A stretch of DNA of 64,000 nucleotides from Halioglobus sp. (GCA_029246385.1 JAQWNG010000039.1:1-64000); one strand, 5' to 3'. Positions 47,309 to 57,206 are shown, numbered from the stretch's first letter. A program made the numbers and translations. Notes: a model not told the origin generated them from the letters alone.

Positions 47309-50300
47309 TTACTGAAAGTCATGTGACTGTGTGGACAAATTAGCCAACTCATGAGAATAATCATATAGAGCGCCTGCAATCACATGGATCACGTTATCTT
47401 TGGTTTCCACAATGCCTTTTACCAGTAAAAGTTTACCGTTCATCAACGCTTGGCGGAAGTGTTGTTGCGTTCGCTCCCACACGACGATATTGCTATTGCC
47501 AGTTTCATCTTCTAGGGTCAGAAATAAAACGCCTGAAGCAGTTCCCGGACGCTGGCGACAGGTGACGAGTCCAGCAATACGCACGAAGCGCTTATGTCCC
47601 ATAGATGCCAGATCGGTGTGGCGCTTACAGCGGTTAAAGGGAGCGCGGTCGCGCAACAAGCTTAATGGATGGGCCCTCAAGGTGAGGCCTGTGGCGCGGT
47701 AGTCCGAGAGGACTTCTTCCGCTATCTTTGGCGCCGGTAACTGCACGCCATCGTCGAAGTAACTGGCGTTCTGGTACTGTTCATCACGTAATAAGGGTTT
47801 AGGTTGTTCCAGAGCCATGATTTGCCACTGAGACTGATGCCGATGTCCGCTCAGCGATTGTAGGGCATCTGCATCCGCTAGTGCCTCCATGTCGCGTTTA
47901 TTTAGGGCGGCCCATTGGCGCAAATGGCTGATCTGACGGAAAGGGTTGCGTTGTCGTGCTTCTATTACTCTCTGCGCGCCTTGCCGACTTAACCCCCTGA
48001 CTAAGCGCAAGCCCAGCCTCAGTGCTGGTTGACTCTGATGTGCAAAACGGTTCTTTAGCAACTGGTGATCCCAGTCGCTATGGTTGACGTCGATAGATAA
48101 TACGGTGACGCCGTGGCGGCGGGCATCCTGAATCAACTGTGAAGGACTGTAAAAACCCATAGGCTGGCTGTTGAGTAGGCCTGCGATAAATGCGGCGGGG
48201 TGATGGCATTTGAGCCATGCGGAAATATACGCCAGAAGTGCAAAGCTGGCGGAGTGTGACTCGGGAAAACCATAACCCCCAAATCCCTTGATTTGCTCGA
48301 ATAAGCGCCGTGCAAAACCTTCGTTGTAGCCGCGTTCGATCATGCCTTGTGTAAGCTGTTTCTCGAAGGTAAGCAGTTTGCTGTTTCTCCCCCAGCTGGT
48401 AATGGCGCGGCGTAATTGATCGGCTTCGCCACCGGAGAAACCTGCCGCCACCATCGCGAGCTTGATTACCTGCTCCTGAAAAATAGGCACGCCGAGTGTT
48501 CGTTCTAGTACTTCTTTGATGGCATCGTCGGGGTAGGTAGGCAATTCCAGCCCCTGTTTTCGTCGCAGGTATGGATGCACCATATCGCCTTGAATAGGAC
48601 CAGGTCGAACAATGGCGACTTGAATGACTAGGTCGTAGAAACACTCCGGCTTGAGTCGCGGTAGCATGGACATTTGCGCCCGCGATTCGATCTGGAATAC
48701 GCCAATGGTGTCGGCAATTTGTAGCATACGATAAGTGGACTGATCGTCTTTGGGAATGTCACTGACTGTTCTAATGGTGGGAGAGTAGCGCTGCACCATC
48801 TGTAGGCTCTTACGAATGGCAGACAACATGCCCAAGGCTAGAATGTCCACCTTGAGTAATCCCATAGACTCAATATCTTCTTTGTCCCACTGGATAATAG
48901 TGCGGTCTGCCATACTGGCATTCTCCACGGGGACTAGCGTCGATATAGGGCTGCGAGTGATAACAAAGCCACCCACATGCTGGGACAGATGCCGGGGGAA
49001 GCCTAAGATTTGTTGTACTAGTGAATAAAACAGTTCCGCCTGATGGCTGTGGCTGGCTACACCTTGCTCTTCAAATCGTTTATTGAGATCTGCCGAGCGG
49101 TCCCACCACGCCATAGATTTTGCTAGATCGTTTACGAACACTGGATCCAGTCCCAGTGCTTTGCCCACATCCCGCACCGCGCTGCGTGAGTGGTAGGTGA
49201 TGACCGTGGCGGCCAATGCGGCACGCTTGCGGGAGTACTTGTCATAGATATACTGAATCACCTCCTCTCGCCGTTCATGCTCAAAATCCACGTCGATATC
49301 CGGTGGTTCGTCTCTTTCTCTGGAGATAAAGCGCTCGAACAGTAACGATATCTGCTCAGGCGACACCTCCGTAATAAATAAGCAGTAGCACACCACCGAG
49401 TTAGCGGCTGACCCCCGGCCTTGACACAAGATGTCGCGTGAGCGAGCAAAGCGCACGATGTCGTACACCGTAAGGAAATAGTATTCATAGTGCAGTTCCT
49501 CTATTAGCGCCAGTTCCTTATCAATATTCTGCTGTATTTCTGTGGGAATACCTTGTGGCCAGCGATCATTTGAGCCTGTCGCCACCAGCTCGCGCAGGTA
49601 TTGATTAGCGCTGTAACCCAGTGGCGCAACCTCTTCGGGGTATTCATAACGCAATTCATCCAGGCTGAAATTGCAGAGGCTGGCAACGTGTAGAGTTTGT
49701 TCCAGTAGTGCAGGGGGGTAGAGCCATTGTAATTTGTCGATAGTGCGAAGGTGTTGTTGACTATTGCTAAGGCGTCGCCGGCCCAATTGAGCGATGCTAG
49801 TGTTGTGATATAGCGCGGTAAACACGTCATGTAGAGGTTTACGCTTGGCGGTGTGCATGCGCACATCGCCGCAGGCTAGCATCGGGATGTCCAATTCCTG
49901 AGCGAGCTGCCGTAGTTGAAGGTATCGCTGTATTTCATTGTTACCCAGTAGATGAGTAACGCCAAGCCATAGGCGATCCTTGCACAGCCGCTTGAGTTGC
50001 AGGCCATAGGCGCAACTGTTTTCATCATCTGTTTGAGGCAGCCAGATCAGGAGGCAGCGTTTGAGGTGAAATATTACATCGCGTAAGGTAACGCGGTATT
50101 CTCCCTTGGGACTGCGCCTGCGGGCCATGCTGATCAGGCCAGACAATTCGCTGTAAGCGCTCCGACTAGGTACTAGTGCTACCAATCGAATGCCTTCCTC
50201 CAGCGTTAGTTCGCTGCCGATGATGAGATGGATGCCAGCTTCCTTTGCGGCCACATGGGCCTTGACTACCCCTGCAAAGGAGCACTCATCCGTGAGCGCT

Positions 50301-50410
50301 AGCGCGCGATAGCCTAGCGCAGCGGCGCGTTCCACCAATTCGTGGGGCTGAGAGGCGCTGCGAAGGAAGCTGTAACAGCTAAGGCAGTGAAGTTCGGCGT
50401 AGCTTGGCAT
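47309..50410 (-). CDS. dnaE2: Error-prone DNA polymerase DnaE2 (ImuC)
   Basis: DnaE2 (1033 aa) is the SOS-induced C-family polymerase of translesion synthesis. The PHP domain (ELHCLSCYSFLRSAS, ALTDECSFAGVVKAH) is followed by the palm with PDIDVDFEHERREEVIQYI. QGRGSAANSVVCYCL and a C-terminal OB fold lie further on. It is shorter than DnaE1 (about 1160). ImuA and ImuB, its usual operon partners, are not in the neighbourhood. A LexA box lies immediately upstream. Confidence 0.94.
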   Translation of the reverse strand: MPSYAELHCLSCYSFLRSASQPHELVERAAALGYRALALTDECSFAGVVKAHVAAKEAGIHLIIGSELTLEEGIRLVALVPSRSAYSELSGLISMARRRSPKGEYRVTLRDVIFHLKRCLLIWLPQTDDENSCAYGLQLKRLCKDRLWLGVTHLLGNNEIQRYLQLRQLAQELDIPMLACGDVRMHTAKRKPLHDVFTALYHNTSIAQLGRRRLSNSQQHLRTIDKLQWLYPPALLEQTLHVASLCNFSLDELRYEYPEEVAPLGYSANQYLRELVATGSNDRWPQGIPTEIQQNIDKELALIEELHYEYYFLTVYDIVRFARSRDILCQGRGSAANSVVCYCLFITEVSPEQISLLFERFISRERDEPPDIDVDFEHERREEVIQYIYDKYSRKRAALAATVITYHSRSAVRDVGKALGLDPVFVNDLAKSMAWWDRSADLNKRFEEQGVASHSHQAELFYSLVQQILGFPRHLSQHVGGFVITRSPISTLVPVENASMADRTIIQWDKEDIESMGLLKVDILALGMLSAIRKSLQMVQRYSPTIRTVSDIPKDDQSTYRMLQIADTIGVFQIESRAQMSMLPRLKPECFYDLVIQVAIVRPGPIQGDMVHPYLRRKQGLELPTYPDDAIKEVLERTLGVPIFQEQVIKLAMVAAGFSGGEADQLRRAITSWGRNSKLLTFEKQLTQGMIERGYNEGFARRLFEQIKGFGGYGFPESHSASFALLAYISAWLKCHHPAAFIAGLLNSQPMGFYSPSQLIQDARRHGVTVLSIDVNHSDWDHQLLKNRFAHQSQPALRLGLRLVRGLSRQGAQRVIEARQRNPFRQISHLRQWAALNKRDMEALADADALQSLSGHRHQSQWQIMALEQPKPLLRDEQYQNASYFDDGVQLPAPKIAEEVLSDYRATGLTLRAHPLSLLRDRAPFNRCKRHTDLASMGHKRFVRIAGLVTCRQRPGTASGVLFLTLEDETGNSNIVVWERTQQHFRQALMNGKLLLVKGIVETKDNVIHVIAGALYDYSHELANLSTQSHDFQ

Positions 50411-50412
50411 AA

Positions 50413-50432
50413 TACTGTATAAATATACAGTA
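50413..50432. promoter_or_regulatory. LexA (SOS) box upstream of dnaE2
   Basis: TACTGTATAAATATACAGTA is a perfect palindrome-type match to the gammaproteobacterial LexA site CTGT-N8-ACAG. It ends 3 nt from the dnaE2 start codon, so LexA would block initiation directly. dnaE2 here has its own SOS control. Confidence 0.93.
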
Positions 50433-50665
50433 TTATTCAGCCTGTCAAATAGATTGGATTAAATTTGCTATCGAATCGCCCAACCTCCGACTATTTGAGA
50501 CAAAAGCGCATCACACACCCTTGAGGAAGGCCACTCTAATGACCATTTTGCATGAAAAAATAGGCTCCCATATACTTCGTCTGTGCCCTAACTCACGCAA
50601 TGGCCAGACCGTTGCAAGGCTCGACTGTTCCAAGCGCTGTGCATCTTAGCTGAGGAGGCGATGAA

Positions 50666-51016
50666 TTGATTTATTACATACTAAAAATTGCGATTACCAC
50701 TATTCTTATCGTCGCGATTTCGGAGATCTCTAAGAGAAACTCTTTTATCGGTGCAGTCTTGGCCTCTGTTCCGCTTGTTTCGGTATTGGCGATGTTCTGG
50801 CTGTACATCGATACGGGTGATGCAACAAAAGTAAGCACCCTGTCATCTAGTATTTTTTGGTTAGTGTTACCCTCGTTAGCATTATTTTTAACGCTGCCGA
50901 TTTTACTGAAACTTGAATTGCATTTTTACTGGGCCATAGCAATATCAATCGGGATTACAAGCTTGTCTTACTTATTAATGCTAGCCGTATTAAATTATTT
51001 TGGGGTAAAGTTATAA
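50666..51016 (+). CDS. DUF3147 family membrane protein
   Basis: This is a 116-residue protein with four predicted helices: residues 2-20, 25-47, 58-80 and 87-113. The opening IYYILKIAITTILIVAISEI and VLASVPLVSVLAMFWLYIDT match DUF3147 proteins, whose function is unknown. GAGGAGG at 50652-50658 selects the TTG at 50666. An ATG at 50661 is out of frame and stops after two codons. Confidence 0.8.
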   Translation: MIYYILKIAITTILIVAISEISKRNSFIGAVLASVPLVSVLAMFWLYIDTGDATKVSTLSSSIFWLVLPSLALFLTLPILLKLELHFYWAIAISIGITSLSYLLMLAVLNYFGVKL

Positions 51017-51168
51017 ACGATGCATAAAAATGCCAATCTCTATCGACACATTAATAATGCATTTAACCCGCAGGCGCGGCAGCTGGCAAGAGTAGCTAAC
51101 CATGCAGGCATCTTCTAGCGGCATCGTTCGTGATGCTTTCGCAGGGGAGTAAAATAAGGAGTTATTCC

Positions 51169-52398
51169 ATGTCTATCGATTGCCGCACTCGCCGCCATCT
51201 TGATCGAAAACAACTCGACCGAGACGCAATTTTTGACTCGCTGATTCCTGAGGCATTGTCTCATAATGCGGAGCTCGCTGCTCGCGGCCTGCGTTACAAA
51301 AATCTGCCAGCCCTGACGCTCAGCGTCGGTGATCGGACTGTCACCTTATGCGAACGGAGCGGCGCGATGCGTCTCGAAGCGGGTCATGCATCTGACAGTG
51401 CAACCGCAAAACTGGATTACAGTGCTCTGTCAGATCTCGTTCAGGACTGGACCACGACAATGGGACTGGCCATGAATTCCCGCGTTAAGATGACTCAGGG
51501 CAGCTTTGAACACTGGATTGGCTGGGAGCCGGTGCTCCGTGCACTATTTGACGGCCGCCCTGTCCACGAGGCTGGCGCCATCACGTTGACCGATCAAGAC
51601 GGCAAAGGACTTGACCTTAGCCGAGCGTTCGAACGCGATGATGATCGCGATGAAATCTCTCACTTTCTTCACCAAGCTGGGTTTTTACATCTGCGTAGTG
51701 TGTTTACAGAGGCAGAGATGGCCGCTGTATCGGCTGACCTTGACGTTGCCCTTGGGCGCGCGCGCCAAGATGACGGTGCATCATGGTGGGCGGGGGACTC
51801 CAAAGGTGTGCAGCAGGCAGTGCGTGTCCTGTTTTTCCAAGAACAATCTGCCGCGCTGCGCACGCTGCTTCAGGACGACCGGCTATCATGGCTTGCGACG
51901 ATCACAGGGGACAACCTTTGTGGTAACGTCGACGGCGCTGGTTGGCTGGGTGCCGAGGGTCTGATCAAGCCTTTGGACATCAAAACTGGTCTTTCAGACC
52001 TCCCCTGGCATAAGGACTGTGGACAAGGACAACACTCTTATTATTGTAATGGTCTCTCGATCGGCATTTCTGTTACCGGCGCGGACGAACTCAGCGGTGC
52101 ACTTGGCATTGTCCCGGGTTCACATCGCGCTAATGTTCAGACCGCAGGTAAAGACGTTAGTCTCGATTTGCCGGTGATAAAGTTGGCCACGCAAACGGGC
52201 GACCTAACGGTACATTGCAGTGATACTCTTCATCGCGCGTATCCGCCCATCGCCCGCCCGCGCAAGGTTGTCTATACGGGCTTTCGGCAGCCGCTTATGG
52301 AGGGCGACGTACTGGAAAAGGCACCAGTCGAGGAACAGCGTGCAGATCGTGCGCAGCTTACCAGTGTGCAGGATCGCATTGCAGACGCCGCTTCTTGA
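51169..52398 (+). CDS. Phytanoyl-CoA dioxygenase (PhyH) family oxygenase
   Basis: This is a 409-residue Fe(II)/2-oxoglutarate-dependent oxygenase. The HxD pair sits in WHKDCG and the distal His in VHCSDTLHRAYPP, with the Arg of ARPRKVVYTGF for 2-oxoglutarate. The N-terminal 170 residues are a separate region. Marine bacteria use such enzymes on lipids and other organic substrates, and the substrate here is unknown. AAGGAGTTATTCC selects the ATG at 51169. It lies just before efpL. Confidence 0.8.
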   Translation: MSIDCRTRRHLDRKQLDRDAIFDSLIPEALSHNAELAARGLRYKNLPALTLSVGDRTVTLCERSGAMRLEAGHASDSATAKLDYSALSDLVQDWTTTMGLAMNSRVKMTQGSFEHWIGWEPVLRALFDGRPVHEAGAITLTDQDGKGLDLSRAFERDDDRDEISHFLHQAGFLHLRSVFTEAEMAAVSADLDVALGRARQDDGASWWAGDSKGVQQAVRVLFFQEQSAALRTLLQDDRLSWLATITGDNLCGNVDGAGWLGAEGLIKPLDIKTGLSDLPWHKDCGQGQHSYYCNGLSIGISVTGADELSGALGIVPGSHRANVQTAGKDVSLDLPVIKLATQTGDLTVHCSDTLHRAYPPIARPRKVVYTGFRQPLMEGDVLEKAPVEEQRADRAQLTSVQDRIADAAS

Positions 52399-52462
52399 GA
52401 GAATGCGTGTATCGCCAGACGTATAGAGATTTAAAGTTTTCCAAAACCTAGGACTAAAGAAA

Positions 52463-53038
52463 ATGCCAAAGGCAAGTGAAGTCAAAAAAGGCGCGGCCGT
52501 CGAGTATAACGGTAAAACCTATATGGTCAGCGATATTGAGCGTTCTGTTCCGCAAGGTCGTGCAGGGGGCAGTATTTACCGTATGCGGATGTATGATGTC
52601 GTCACTCAAAATAAAGTTGATGAGACCTTTAAGGATTCAGATATTTTGAATTTAGCTGATCTTATACGAAAGCCTGTCATGCTGTCCTATGTCGACGGCA
52701 ATGAATATATTTTTATGGATACGGGCGATTATACGCCATATAGTTTGAACAAGGAGTCCATCGTCGATCAAGTCCTCTTTATCAACGAGACTACAGGTGG
52801 CGTTCATGTGATTATGGTGGATGATAGGCCAGTAGCGCTTGATTTGCCGTCTAATGTTGACCTTGAAGTGATCGAGACTGACCCGTCAATCAAGGGGGGC
52901 TCTGCGACGTCAAGAACGAAGCCTGCACTACTGTCGACTGGTTTAACAGTGCAAGTGCCGGAGTACATTTCTGTTGGCGATAAAATAAAAGTAAGTGTGG
53001 AAGATCGTAAGTTCTTGTCTCGAACAGACGCTAAATAA
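52463..53038 (+). CDS. efpL: Elongation factor P-like protein EfpL (YeiP)
   Basis: This is a 191-residue three-domain EF-P paralog. Domain I has the tip loop [11 protein letters not shown] with Arg 33 in place of the modified lysine of EF-P, as in E. coli EfpL. Domains II-III ([19 protein letters not shown] and [19 protein letters not shown]) are complete. It relieves ribosome stalling at proline-rich motifs without modification. The gene follows the PhyH gene by 64 nt. Confidence 0.9.
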   Translation: MPKASEVKKGAAVEYNGKTYMVSDIERSVPQGRAGGSIYRMRMYDVVTQNKVDETFKDSDILNLADLIRKPVMLSYVDGNEYIFMDTGDYTPYSLNKESIVDQVLFINETTGGVHVIMVDDRPVALDLPSNVDLEVIETDPSIKGGSATSRTKPALLSTGLTVQVPEYISVGDKIKVSVEDRKFLSRTDAK

Positions 53039-53201
53039 CGTCGCATGAAGTAATAATGACGACTTTCTGACTTAACTCGGCCTTAAGGGCACAATCCTGT
53101 GGTTGATTTTCATATTTCAGCTGAGATTTTAGTGTCACCTCGGCTTGTGCCCATTTTTTGCCTGTCTTCAATATACCTCGGTATTATCGTCGCGTTTATC
53201 T

Positions 53202-54698
53202 TTACTGTTTGTGCAAGTTCAACGTTTCAGCGGTATCCGCGCGAACATGCGCAGATAAGGCTGCATCTGTCTTCAAGTCGCCGCCGTAGGAGGGAATCAT
53301 TTCTTTTAATTTTGGCACCCAATGGCCAACGAGGTGCTCGTGGAAGCAGTTTTCAAGCATATGGACCATGATCGAGACGGCGGTCGAAGCTCCTGGCGAT
53401 GCGCCTAATACAGCCACTATCGAAGAGTCAGCAGAATGAACGATTTCGGTGCCGAACTCGAGCTTTCCAGTATGCGCCTTGTCCTTTCGAATGATTTGCA
53501 CGCGTTGGCCAGCGACGACAACTTCCCAATCTGCAGTATTCGTCTGTGGGTAGAATTCACGCAGAGAATCGAAGCGATGAGAAGCGCTTTGTAATACCTG
53601 GCCCACCAAGTATTCCTCAAGCGGAAAATTGTCGCGTGCTACCGCAAGGAGCGGCAGAATATTGTCTAAACGCACCGACTTTGGCAGATCAAAGAGCGAA
53701 CCGTTTTTGAGGAATCGGGTCGAGAATCCTGCGTAGGGCCCGAACAGTAACCAGCGCTTTTCGTCTATGATACGGGTGTCTAGATGAGGAACTGACATAG
53801 GAGGAGAGCCTTTGGCAGCCAAGCCGTAGACCTTAGCGCTGTGTTGATCAGCTACTTCTGGGTTGCCGCAGCGCAGCCAAAGCCCGCTTACTGGGAAGCC
53901 AGCATAACCTTTGGATTCTGGGATGCCTGACTTCTGCAACAGCGGCAGTGCGCCTCCGCCTGCTCCGAGGAACACGTATTTCGCATTCACGATACGTCGC
54001 GCGCCGGTTATTTCGTCTTTAATGAAAAGCCGCCACCCTCCGTCTGCGCGCCGCTCCAGATCTACAACTGACTGCGAGAAGCGAACAACGAAATCCTCTT
54101 GCGTCTTGAGGTAGCGCAGCAGGCTGGAAGTGAGCGCGCCATAATTGACGTCAGTGCCTGTTGCTGTGCGGGTTGCCGCTACCGGTTGCCGCGGGTCGCG
54201 TCCCGCCATAATCAGGGGTGTCCATTCCGCGATCTTCGCGTGATCTTCAGAATATTCCTGGCCGTGATAACAATGATGGCTGCTCATCGCCGCATGACGT
54301 TTCTTGAGAAACGCCTGGTTCTCTTCACCCATAACAAAACTCATATGGGGCACGGGCTGAATGAACTCGCTGGGTCGCGGTATCGCACCCTTCTTAACTA
54401 GATACGACCAAAACTGCAGCGACATATCAAATTCGACGTTAACGTCGAGCGCCCTTGCAATGTCGATGTTGCCATCGGCATCCATTGGTGTGTAATTCAA
54501 CTCGCAGTTAGCGGCGTGCCCTGTGCCCGCATTGTTCCAAGCCCCTGAACTCTCTTGGGCTTCGCCTGGTAACTGTTCGAGAATCTCAATCTTTAGGTGG
54601 GGCTGTAACTCTTTTAAAAAAACGCCAAGCGTAGTGCTCATGATGCCTGCGCCGATCAGGGCTACATCGATTTCTTCTGAAACTGCATCTTCGTTCAT
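53202..54698 (-). CDS. mqo: Malate:quinone oxidoreductase
   Basis: Mqo (498 aa) is a FAD-dependent peripheral membrane enzyme that oxidises malate to oxaloacetate and passes electrons to quinone. The FAD fold VALIGAGIMSTTLGVFLKEL is followed by WNNAGTGHAANCELNYTP, VFLGAGGGALPLLQKSGI and the terminal LGASPGASTAVSIM. It is convergent with efpL. Confidence 0.95.
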   Translation of the reverse strand: MNEDAVSEEIDVALIGAGIMSTTLGVFLKELQPHLKIEILEQLPGEAQESSGAWNNAGTGHAANCELNYTPMDADGNIDIARALDVNVEFDMSLQFWSYLVKKGAIPRPSEFIQPVPHMSFVMGEENQAFLKKRHAAMSSHHCYHGQEYSEDHAKIAEWTPLIMAGRDPRQPVAATRTATGTDVNYGALTSSLLRYLKTQEDFVVRFSQSVVDLERRADGGWRLFIKDEITGARRIVNAKYVFLGAGGGALPLLQKSGIPESKGYAGFPVSGLWLRCGNPEVADQHSAKVYGLAAKGSPPMSVPHLDTRIIDEKRWLLFGPYAGFSTRFLKNGSLFDLPKSVRLDNILPLLAVARDNFPLEEYLVGQVLQSASHRFDSLREFYPQTNTADWEVVVAGQRVQIIRKDKAHTGKLEFGTEIVHSADSSIVAVLGASPGASTAVSIMVHMLENCFHEHLVGHWVPKLKEMIPSYGGDLKTDAALSAHVRADTAETLNLHKQ

Positions 54699-54760
54699 TA
54701 ATCTCTCTCCCTAATCTTGTACTGGTTTGGTCTGCGTAGGTGGAATGCAAATATAGAAAG

Positions 54761-55147
54761 TTATTTTAAAGGCTTAAAGGGTACTTGCGCATCCGATGCT
54801 AACACGACATAAACGCGGCGCCAGGGCTGATCGTCGATGATCCTCCAAGAATGACCACCACCTGCAGTATCCTCGGCTAGGAGTATATCCCCGGTTGTTA
54901 GCTGAAAACGTTGCCCCTCTCGGGTCTCAAATTCCAGCGTCCCACTCAGTGTGATAACTAGTTGTCTCACTGGGGCCGTATGCCATGCTAGGGTGCCCCC
55001 GGGCTTCGTCTCACGGAAAGACGTGGTTGTGACCAGCGAATCGTCGCTGAAAAGATCGCCGCCGGTGGCGGGACCGACTTCGATTATGCCTTCTTCGAAC
55101 TGAGAGTTCTTATTGTCGCCAGTCCATATTCTCACGCATCTAAACAC
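54761..55147 (-). CDS. Cupin-domain protein
   Basis: This is a 128-residue single-domain beta-barrel. The metal-site pattern is WHTAPVRQLVITLSGTLEFE with a later GGGHSW. FQLTTGDILLAEDTAG is the second cupin motif. It has no signal peptide and is cytoplasmic. It lies 62 nt upstream of mqo on the same strand. The ligand is unknown. Confidence 0.75.
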   Translation of the reverse strand: MFRCVRIWTGDNKNSQFEEGIIEVGPATGGDLFSDDSLVTTTSFRETKPGGTLAWHTAPVRQLVITLSGTLEFETREGQRFQLTTGDILLAEDTAGGGHSWRIIDDQPWRRVYVVLASDAQVPFKPLK

Positions 55148-55572
55148 AGGGCTTACCTCTCTAGTTATGATTTTACCTTGCTAACCCTACCGCAGGCAGG
55201 CGCCAATGCATCTGACGATAAATGGGTTCTAATCCGCCACCCAAACTGTCATGTGAGTTGGGCTTAAGCTTTACGCTATTATTGCGTATTGAACCATAAT
55301 ATCGAGCTTTTTAATCCTTAGATCATCAGTTATTGTGCAGGCTGTAGCTTTAGTAGCGTTGATTTTAACGCTACGGTAAAGAAATGTCTTGCCAGTGCGA
55401 ACTAAAGTTCTAGGCAAACCTGGCTGGCAAGGAATGTTGAAAAAGTATCATTGAAGGTGGTTTTCGAGAAGCAAGTATGAAACATTATACGTTGAATGCG
55501 GCGATACATGGTGCTGTGCGAGTTACGGCTATCTTTAGATGTTATACTCCAGCTTCGCAAGAGAAATTCTCG
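55148..55572. other. Intergenic region with one hairpin
   Basis: No gene is visible. A perfect 8-bp hairpin GTAGCGTT/AACGCTAC (55353-55374) with a 6-nt loop has no T-run and may be regulatory. The rest is AT-rich and carries divergent promoters for the cupin and the lipoprotein genes. Confidence 0.35.
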
Positions 55573-55818
55573 ATGAAAAAATCAGCTGTACTGCAGATCG
55601 TTTTGATCGCTTGTCTTACTGGTTGCTCCTTCAGTGACGGTGTCAGTTCTGACGACGACACTGTGCTGGGTTCAGATCGAGATATACATGGCTGTATTGG
55701 TTCGGCGGGTTATTTATGGTGCGGTCGGTCTAACCAATGTGAACGACCCTGGGAACTGGCGGAGAGCGAGGGCTTTGAGAATAATTCCGAACAGTTCGAT
55801 GCATACTGCAAGGAATAA
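55573..55818 (+). CDS. Small lipoprotein with cysteine-rich domain
   Basis: The 81 residues begin with a lipoprotein signal (lipobox LTGC). The mature part carries HGCIGSAGYLWCGRSNQCERPWE, a compact four-cysteine motif seen in many small secreted bacterial proteins of unknown function. ATG 55573 is preferred over the longer frame because the lipobox then falls at residue 19. It ends 3 nt before the VOC gene, suggesting an operon. Confidence 0.7.
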   Translation: MKKSAVLQIVLIACLTGCSFSDGVSSDDDTVLGSDRDIHGCIGSAGYLWCGRSNQCERPWELAESEGFENNSEQFDAYCKE

Positions 55819-55821
55819 AAG

Positions 55822-56238
55822 ATGACAGTTGCGTTGACACACCTTGCCCTGCATGTGAGAGATATAGAGGCCTGTATAGATTTTTACGCATCATATGCTG
55901 ACATGCATTTGGTTCACGACCGCATTTCGGGCAGCAAGCGTGTGGTGTGGCTTGCCGAGAAGAAAAACGAGCAAAATTTTATCCTAGTGCTGATACCAAA
56001 TGGTCCTGGGAGAGCGCAATCGGCTGAAGATTTTTCTCATCTAGGTTTTGCCATGGAGAGTCGCGATGCAGTAGATACTGTCGCTGAGCGCGCAAAAATA
56101 GAAGGAATTTTGGAGTGGCCACCCAGAGACGAGCCATATCCAGTCGGCTATTACTGTGGCATCAAAGACCCAGACGGACATTTTGTAGAATTCAGCTATG
56201 GACAACCTTTAGGGCCGGGCGCTTCGGTGCAGTTCTAG
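55822..56238 (+). CDS. VOC (glyoxalase/dioxygenase superfamily) protein
   Basis: This 138-residue protein has the paired beta-alpha-beta-beta-beta fold. LTHLALHVRDIEACIDFY and the C-terminal IKDPDGHFVEFSYG hold the usual metal ligands (His 7, and Glu of VEF). The role is uncertain (lactoylglutathione lyase-like or other). AAGGAATAAAAG precedes the ATG. Confidence 0.8.
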   Translation: MTVALTHLALHVRDIEACIDFYASYADMHLVHDRISGSKRVVWLAEKKNEQNFILVLIPNGPGRAQSAEDFSHLGFAMESRDAVDTVAERAKIEGILEWPPRDEPYPVGYYCGIKDPDGHFVEFSYGQPLGPGASVQF

Positions 56239-56378
56239 GAGTCATCAGCCGGCTTTGGTCCTAGCAGGCCGGATGCATGCCGTGCGGTAACAATCGCCTG
56301 TGAGACAGATTGACCTTATCTGATGGCGCGGATTGCTTTTTAATTTCATGTTGCTAACGCGTAAATTAAGGGATTGAG

Positions 56379-56594
56379 GTGAAGACAATTAACCCTCGGA
56401 AATTACTCAATAGTAAATGGACGGCTGTGAGCCCTAGGAAAAAGGAAAAGCATTTCCTAGTAACCGAAGTCGAGTTTAATGAAGAAGGAGATGTTCTTGT
56501 TTGTACCATAGAGGCTGTTATCTCTAGTCGAGCGACCTCTATACAGTGGCATGAGTTAGAAGACACCAATAAGTGGCTTCATGGCTGGAAGTAA
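56379..56594 (+). CDS. TIGR02450 family Trp-rich protein
   Basis: This 71-residue protein matches the small Trp-rich family. NPRKLLNSKWTAVSPRKKEKHFLVTEV is the diagnostic first half (read in two parts), and WHELEDTNKWLHGWK is the end. Four Trp in 71 residues is typical. It starts at GTG. The function is unknown. Confidence 0.85.
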   Translation: MKTINPRKLLNSKWTAVSPRKKEKHFLVTEVEFNEEGDVLVCTIEAVISSRATSIQWHELEDTNKWLHGWK

Positions 56595-56726
56595 TAAAAA
56601 CTATTCGCCGGAGACACTAACTCGTAAGTGAGTGTTGCGTGTTTGGTGCTATAGCGGAAAATATTTGCCAATGCTTGATTTTTCTTGTTTGAGTTAAATT
56701 CATTACTTTTTCTTACGGAGAGAAAT

Positions 56727-56990
56727 ATATCGAATGGAGGCTATCATGAGCCAATAGTTGAGCTTGCCGACAAAGTCAGAGATATGCGCAGAGCGACTAC
56801 CCAGTTAATGGAAGAGTTCGAGGCGGCAAACAGGGACAGTTATAAAGCTTATGCATGCAAAAATGCAGAACTGGAGTGAATACTGGTGCACAATAGAGCC
56901 GAAGACAAAGAACATGGGTCGATAGCTCTTGAGTGGATCAGACGATAAGCCCTGAGGTTTGACAACGAGTAAAAAGATTGCGTAGTTACA
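56727..56990 (+). pseudogene. Decayed encapsulin-associated ferritin-like protein (EncFtn)
   Basis: In one frame the sequence matches EncFtn from end to end. It opens SNGGYHEPIVELADKVRDM, continues LMEEFEA and, after a stop, HNRAEDKEHGSIALEWIRR, where E and H are the ferroxidase ligands. A GGAGA Shine-Dalgarno precedes ATA where the start ATG should be. Stops follow at TGA 56877, TAA 56946 and TAA 56970. Intact proteins form an iron-oxidising decamer inside encapsulin shells. No encapsulin gene is visible downstream. The frame is conserved between the stops, so the loss looks recent. Confidence 0.8.
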
Positions 56991-57206
56991 GATAAGCCGA
57001 CAACATACACAAAAAAGTAACTATAAAAGCCTACGGGATTAAGAGGCTCAAGCGGAGTGAGCCCTTCTGGTGCCGTGTCTCCCGCCGCGCATTGCTGCGC
57101 CGTTATTAGCAAGCTTACTGTGCACTAAAAGATGGGTCACACTTATGCAGACAATCACATCAAAAAAGTTTATCTCGCTGCGCGCTAGAACGCTGGCGTT
57201 TACATA

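Noticed and set aside
51019-51117. A 32-codon frame starting MHKNANLYRHINN
   Set aside because: Too short, with no ribosome-binding site and no similarity that I recognise.
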